From: Anaerolineae bacterium
GTDB lineage: Bacteria; Chloroflexota; Anaerolineae; Anaerolineales; UBA4823
Direction of reading: 5' to 3'
Length of the DNA: 9,398 bases
Assembly (NCBI GenBank): GCA_030622805.1
Contig: JAUXFR010000026.1
Span: 1-9,398 of the forward strand
Both the position numbers and the translations under genes were made by a program. Under the pieces are notes generated by a model. The model was given only the letters and a program-made list of their open reading frames with translations, did not search any database and had not been told where the DNA came from. Within the stretch, counting starts at the first letter, position 1, and each line of letters begins with the position of its first letter. Shown here one piece after another: positions 5,313 to 9,398 of this stretch.

Positions 5313-7871
5313 ATGCCAGCGTCCCGTTGGAATAAAATACTAGACGACATGATGAACTGGTTTGATGATGAGGAAGATGTAGGAATTCTCGATGAGCAAT
5401 TCGTATTTCCGATCGTCACGCACGTTATAGAAGATACGGAATCGTCAGAAGAAGATCCAGGCACAGAAGGAGAAGACAGAGAGGACCAAATCCCCTCAGT
5501 ATTACCAATATTACCTTTACGGGGGCTGGTAGTTTATCCCCAGACCGCAGTACCACTGACGATCGGACAAGCGCGTTCTGTACGGTTAATTGATGATGTG
5601 ATGAAGAGCGATGAACGGCTGATCGGTCTGGTCGCTTCAACGCAGCCCGAACTAGAAATCCCGGGCGCTGAAGACCTGTATCCGGTCGGAACGATCGCCA
5701 TTGTCCACCGCCTTTTCCGTGCACCTGATGAGACCATCAGGTTAGTTGTCCAGGGGATGATGCGGTTCAGATTGGGAGAATTTGTCCAGGAAGAACCATA
5801 TCTGAAAGCAAATATCGAGCTGATCCCTGAAGAGGTTGAAGATGACCTGGAAGTCGAAGCACTGGCGCGCAACGCACGCGATCAATTTGAACACATAGCG
5901 GATCTGATTCCCTCAATCCCGCGTGAATTAGTTGCTTCTGTTCTGACATTGGAAGATGCCTTATCCACTGTATATACTATAGCGAATTTCCAGCGTATGG
6001 ACCTGGAAGACGCACAAGAATTATTGGAACTTGACTCTACAGCCGAAAAATTAAAGAAGCTTGTCAGCATCATGGTGCGTGAAGCTGAAGTGCTCGAGAT
6101 CGGGCAGCGCATCCAGAAAGAAGCGCGCTCCGAGATTGACAAAGTCCAGCGTGAATATTTTTTGCGTGAGCAGCTTAAAGCCATCCAGAAGGAACTGGGG
6201 GAGGGTGACGAACAAACAGTGGAAGCTGAAGAATTCCGCAAGAAAATAGAAGAAGCGCAGATGCCTGAGGAGGCAGAGAAACAATCCAAACGCGAACTCG
6301 AGCGGATGGAACATTTGCCTACTGCTGCGGCTGAATATGGTGTGATTCGCACTTATCTCGACTGGTTGGTCTCGCTACCCTGGTCGAATCTAACCAAGGA
6401 CAATCTGGATATCAAGCACGCACGAGAAGTCCTTGACCAGGACCACTACGGACTGGATGATATCAAAGAACGCATCCTGGAATTCCTGGCCGTCCGTAAG
6501 CTTCGCCTGGAACGCGCGGATGAGCTCGAGGAAGGATGGGAAGACGAGATTCACCGCATACGAGAGGGCGTGATCCTATGCTTCGTTGGACCTCCAGGAG
6601 TCGGTAAAACATCACTTGGGCGTTCTATCGCACGCGCCTTAGGAAGGAAATTTATCCGCATTTCCTTGGGCGGTATGCGTGATGAGGCTGAAATCCGCGG
6701 TCATCGCCGAACGTACATCGGAGCAATGCCAGGTCGTATACTCCAGGCTATCCGTCGCGTAGAATCGCGTAATCCAGTCTTTATGCTTGATGAGGTCGAT
6801 AAATTGGTCTTTGATTTCCATGGTGACCCGGCCTCAGCGCTGCTGGAGGTGCTCGATCCTGAACAAAATGTGGAGTTTCGCGATCACTACATCGAGGTAG
6901 CTTTCGATCTTTCTCAGGTCATGTTCATCACAACCGCCAATACATTGGAGACCATCCCGGGACCACTGCGGGATCGAATGGAGATCATATTTCTTTCAGG
7001 TTATACAGATAACGAAAAAATTGCCATTGCGAAAGGGTATCTGGTCCCACGTCAGCTGCGCGAGAATGGGCTTCGATCCGAAGAAGTGACATTCACGGAT
7101 GATGGTTTGCGGGTGATCATACGATCTTACACAAGGGAAGCCGGTGTACGAAATTTGGAACGCAAAATCGGTGCAGTGTGCCGCAAAATTGTGACCAGGA
7201 TTGCGGAAGGCGAAATTGAGCGTGCGGATGTGGAAGCCGAAAACATAACACAATTCCTGGATCGACCGATATTCATCAGCGATGCTGAAATTGCTGAGCG
7301 CTGCTCAATTCCAGGTGTGGCTACTGGACTGGCATGGACACCAACAGGAGGTGACATTCTATTCGTAGAAGCAACACGAATGCCGGGCAGCAAAGGTTTC
7401 CAAATCACCGGTTCCGTAGGCAATGTGATGCAGGAGTCAGCGAATGCTGCGCTTTCTTATGTACGCTCAAAAGCCGCCCAGCTTAACCTGGACGAAAACT
7501 TCTACGAGAATATGGACATACATTTACACATTCCCGCCGGTGCCCAGCCCAAAGATGGACCTTCTGCAGGTGTGACCATGGCTACTGCGATCGTCTCGCT
7601 TTTATCTGACCGGCTGGTGCGACCGGATGTCGGCATGACGGGCGAGATCACACTGCGTGGACAGGTCATGCCCGTAGGCGGGATCAAAGAAAAAGTGCTC
7701 GCCGCACATAGATCCGGTCTGTCGACGGTAATCCTGCCCATTCGGAATGCTGACGATCTTGAAGATCTTCCGGACGAAGTGAGAGACAGTATGCAATTTA
7801 TTTTGGCAGAGACAGTTGAGGACGTGCTGGATGCTGCCCTAGATACAGGAGCTGGACCAGATGGAGATTAA
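5313..7871 (+). CDS. lon: ATP-dependent protease Lon (LonA type)
   Basis: A cytoplasmic hexameric AAA+ serine protease that degrades misfolded and selected regulatory proteins. It has 852 residues, longer than the roughly 780-810 usual for LonA. The excess is an acidic N-terminal extension of about 62 residues (NWFDDEEDV, EDTESSEEDPGTEGEDRED) before the LON substrate-binding domain (PILPLRGLVVYPQTAVPL, from about 65). A coiled coil follows at about 255-325. The AAA+ module has Walker A GPPGVGKT (426-433) and Walker B with D493-E494. The protease domain begins at about 660 (GLAWTPTGGDILFVEA) and has catalytic S751 (DGPSAG) and K794 (GGIKEK), with exactly the E. coli S679-K722 spacing, so it should be active. 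No membrane segment is present, which excludes LonB. The ATG has GAGG seven bases upstream (5302-5305). It lies 20 bp after hsp20 and 39 bp before the PHP gene. Confidence 0.98.
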   Translation: MPASRWNKILDDMMNWFDDEEDVGILDEQFVFPIVTHVIEDTESSEEDPGTEGEDREDQIPSVLPILPLRGLVVYPQTAVPLTIGQARSVRLIDDVMKSDERLIGLVASTQPELEIPGAEDLYPVGTIAIVHRLFRAPDETIRLVVQGMMRFRLGEFVQEEPYLKANIELIPEEVEDDLEVEALARNARDQFEHIADLIPSIPRELVASVLTLEDALSTVYTIANFQRMDLEDAQELLELDSTAEKLKKLVSIMVREAEVLEIGQRIQKEARSEIDKVQREYFLREQLKAIQKELGEGDEQTVEAEEFRKKIEEAQMPEEAEKQSKRELERMEHLPTAAAEYGVIRTYLDWLVSLPWSNLTKDNLDIKHAREVLDQDHYGLDDIKERILEFLAVRKLRLERADELEEGWEDEIHRIREGVILCFVGPPGVGKTSLGRSIARALGRKFIRISLGGMRDEAEIRGHRRTYIGAMPGRILQAIRRVESRNPVFMLDEVDKLVFDFHGDPASALLEVLDPEQNVEFRDHYIEVAFDLSQVMFITTANTLETIPGPLRDRMEIIFLSGYTDNEKIAIAKGYLVPRQLRENGLRSEEVTFTDDGLRVIIRSYTREAGVRNLERKIGAVCRKIVTRIAEGEIERADVEAENITQFLDRPIFISDAEIAERCSIPGVATGLAWTPTGGDILFVEATRMPGSKGFQITGSVGNVMQESANAALSYVRSKAAQLNLDENFYENMDIHLHIPAGAQPKDGPSAGVTMATAIVSLLSDRLVRPDVGMTGEITLRGQVMPVGGIKEKVLAAHRSGLSTVILPIRNADDLEDLPDEVRDSMQFILAETVEDVLDAALDTGAGPDGD

Positions 7872-7910
7872 ACAAATATACAATACAAGAAACGGGGGCA
7901 AGTAAACAAC

Positions 7911-9398
7911 ATGGCAAGGAAAAAACATTCCTCACGGCATTGGTATCCGATCGATCTGCACATCCACACAACAGCATCTAGCGATCACCAGCAACCTGAT
8001 ACGACATTTTTAGATATCCTCAGAAGGGCAGAGATGCGCGGTCTGTCCATCATTGCTTTCACAGACCATAATACAGTAGCGGGATATCGTCGCATGTATG
8101 AAGATATTGAGCAGATCGAACTGCTTGAAAAACTGCAGCGCATCCTGCCTGACGAGCAGGTACAACTGGTCGAATATCGTCGTTTGCTGGATAAAATCCT
8201 GGTTCTACCAGGGTTTGAGTTCACAGCCACCTTTGGATTCCATATCCTGGGAATCTTTTCGCAGGCTAAACCAGTACGCGAAATCGAACACCTGCTGCTG
8301 GACCTGGAAATTCCACCCGAACAGTTGGATAATGGATCCGTAACCGTCGGCGCTTCGAGCGATGTACTGACTGCTTACCGGGTGATTGACGAGGCAGGTG
8401 GTATCTGTATCGCCGCACACGCAAATTCCAGCAATGGGGTGGCGATGCGGGGTTTCCCATTTGGCGGGCAAACAAAAATCGCTTATACGCAAGACCCTCA
8501 CCTGCATGCTCTGGAAGTCACCGACCTTGAATCAAGAGGCGGTCGAACGACTGCTGCTTTCTTCAGCGGCACAAAACCTGAGTACCCAAGACGGATGCAT
8601 TGCATTCAGGGATCAGATGCTCACAGGCTGGTAGCCGAAACCAGGAACCGGAAGAAGAACCTGGGAGTTGGAGACCGCACAACGGACGTGCTGCTGCCGG
8701 AGGTCAGTTTTGAGGCGCTGAAAGAGCTGTTCACCAGCAACGATTTTGCCCGGACTCGTCCACACCGCTTCACCGCTCAGCCAGCTTTTGATTTCATCCG
8801 GAATGCACGCGAGGAAGGACCGAACATCATCCAGGACTTTCACGAAGGCATCACCGTGCGCGGCGGTAAACGATATGCAGTGATTGCGGATATATGCGCC
8901 TTCGCAAACACGAACGGTGGCACACTTTATCTGGGATTGAACGCCGATCCAAAAAAACCAGTCGCTGGGATATCGGATCCCGAGAACGCCATCGCCCAGC
9001 TTGAAAAAGAGATCAGCCAACGGATCAGCCCACATCTGCAGCCCACATTGGACGCGCACGATACAAATGGGAAGAAAATCGTCAGAGCGCTGATCCCCCG
9101 AGGAGATGACCCACCTTATGCTGTGGATGATAATAAAATCTACATACGCTCTGAGGCTGAGACAGGTCTTGCGGTTCGTGACGAAATCGTTGGATTGGTC
9201 CTTCGTAAACAGCAGCAGCTACCTACCCTGGTGCAGGAACCGCACGTAGATGGGCTGGAGAAGTTAGTAACTACGCCGTCACCCCAACAAGCAGAAAATG
9301 AAATCGATACTTCTCCCCGCACGGGCGTTGAAGTAGTTTCGGTGGAAGAACGGGACGGCGTCTCTTATTACACGATGCGCGATTTGCGCAACGGCAAC
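7911..9398 (+). CDS. PHP-domain metal-dependent hydrolase fused to an AlbA_2 (Schlafen-type) domain, 3' end missing
   Basis: The frame is open for 496 codons and runs off the right edge. Residues 11-240 form a PHP phosphoesterase domain with an apparently full set of metal ligands: H17 and H19 (DLHIHT), D25, H53 (TDHN), E103 (GFEF), H111, H170 (AAHANS), D236 and H238 (GSDAH). PHP enzymes cleave phosphoester bonds in nucleic acids, nucleotides or small molecules; the substrate here is unknown. Residues 300-430 resemble the AlbA_2 family (Pfam name; Schlafen-type): DFHEG, AFANTNGGTLYLGL (330-343) and IYIRSE (410-415). This domain is usually linked to nucleic-acid binding. A polar linker (about 435-470) leads to a truncated end rich in charged residues (VEVVSVEERDG, TMRDLRNGN). 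The start is ATG with GGGGG twelve bases upstream, an imperfect site. It is probably co-transcribed with lon. It lacks the AAA ATPase of TrlF-type PHP proteins. Confidence 0.9.
   Translation, partial: MARKKHSSRHWYPIDLHIHTTASSDHQQPDTTFLDILRRAEMRGLSIIAFTDHNTVAGYRRMYEDIEQIELLEKLQRILPDEQVQLVEYRRLLDKILVLPGFEFTATFGFHILGIFSQAKPVREIEHLLLDLEIPPEQLDNGSVTVGASSDVLTAYRVIDEAGGICIAAHANSSNGVAMRGFPFGGQTKIAYTQDPHLHALEVTDLESRGGRTTAAFFSGTKPEYPRRMHCIQGSDAHRLVAETRNRKKNLGVGDRTTDVLLPEVSFEALKELFTSNDFARTRPHRFTAQPAFDFIRNAREEGPNIIQDFHEGITVRGGKRYAVIADICAFANTNGGTLYLGLNADPKKPVAGISDPENAIAQLEKEISQRISPHLQPTLDAHDTNGKKIVRALIPRGDDPPYAVDDNKIYIRSEAETGLAVRDEIVGLVLRKQQQLPTLVQEPHVDGLEKLVTTPSPQQAENEIDTSPRTGVEVVSVEERDGVSYYTMRDLRNGN

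Noticed and set aside
5882..6352. Antisense open frame of 156 codons inside lon
   Set aside because: The product is serine-rich with no recognisable domain and lies wholly within the conserved Lon coding sequence; it is a shadow of codon usage on the other strand.
7872..7910. Terminator or promoter between lon and the PHP gene
   Set aside because: No hairpin and no convincing -35/-10 pair in 39 bp; co-transcription is the simpler reading.
8613..9059. Antisense open frame of 148 codons inside the PHP-AlbA_2 gene
   Set aside because: The forward frame carries the conserved PHP and AlbA_2 motifs; the antisense product has none and no ribosome site was evident.

Overview
The window looks like ordinary chromosomal DNA from a bacterium of the class Anaerolineae (phylum Chloroflexota). 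That assignment is inferred from memory of similar protein sequences and gene neighbourhoods, not from a search. Supporting hints are the mid-range GC content, two genes with TTG starts behind strong Shine-Dalgarno sites, a LysM/M23 peptidase of a type I associate with these bacteria, and a pair of hypothetical proteins that resemble ones I recall only from Chloroflexota. No mobile element, CRISPR array, phage gene or rRNA was found.

Layout. Bases 1-123 hold no supportable gene. An exported LysM + M23 cell-wall peptidase (124-1569, +) converges on a small DUF2007-type protein (1604-1882, -). A 113-bp divergent promoter region (1883-1995) separates that gene from a rightward two-gene unit of unknown function: a 526-aa protein (1996-3576) and a 143-aa protein (3596-4027). 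Both contain stretches that look like winged helix-turn-helix domains. Bases 4028-4358 contain no protein gene; they hold tRNA-Arg(UCU) (4167-4239) and probable promoters for the tRNA and for the next operon.

From 4359 to the right edge four genes run closely packed on the + strand: thiol peroxidase (tpx), a small heat-shock protein (Hsp20), ATP-dependent protease Lon, and a PHP metal-dependent hydrolase fused to an AlbA_2 (Schlafen-type) domain that is cut off by the window edge. The first three form a coherent stress cassette: Tpx removes peroxides, Hsp20 holds unfolded proteins, and Lon degrades damaged ones. The tpx and hsp20 frames overlap by 11 bp if Hsp20 starts at 4885; hsp20-lon spacing is 20 bp and lon-PHP spacing is 39 bp, so co-transcription is likely.

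The two places most likely to hold undescribed biology are the 526-aa/143-aa pair and the PHP-AlbA_2 fusion. No function is demonstrated for either.
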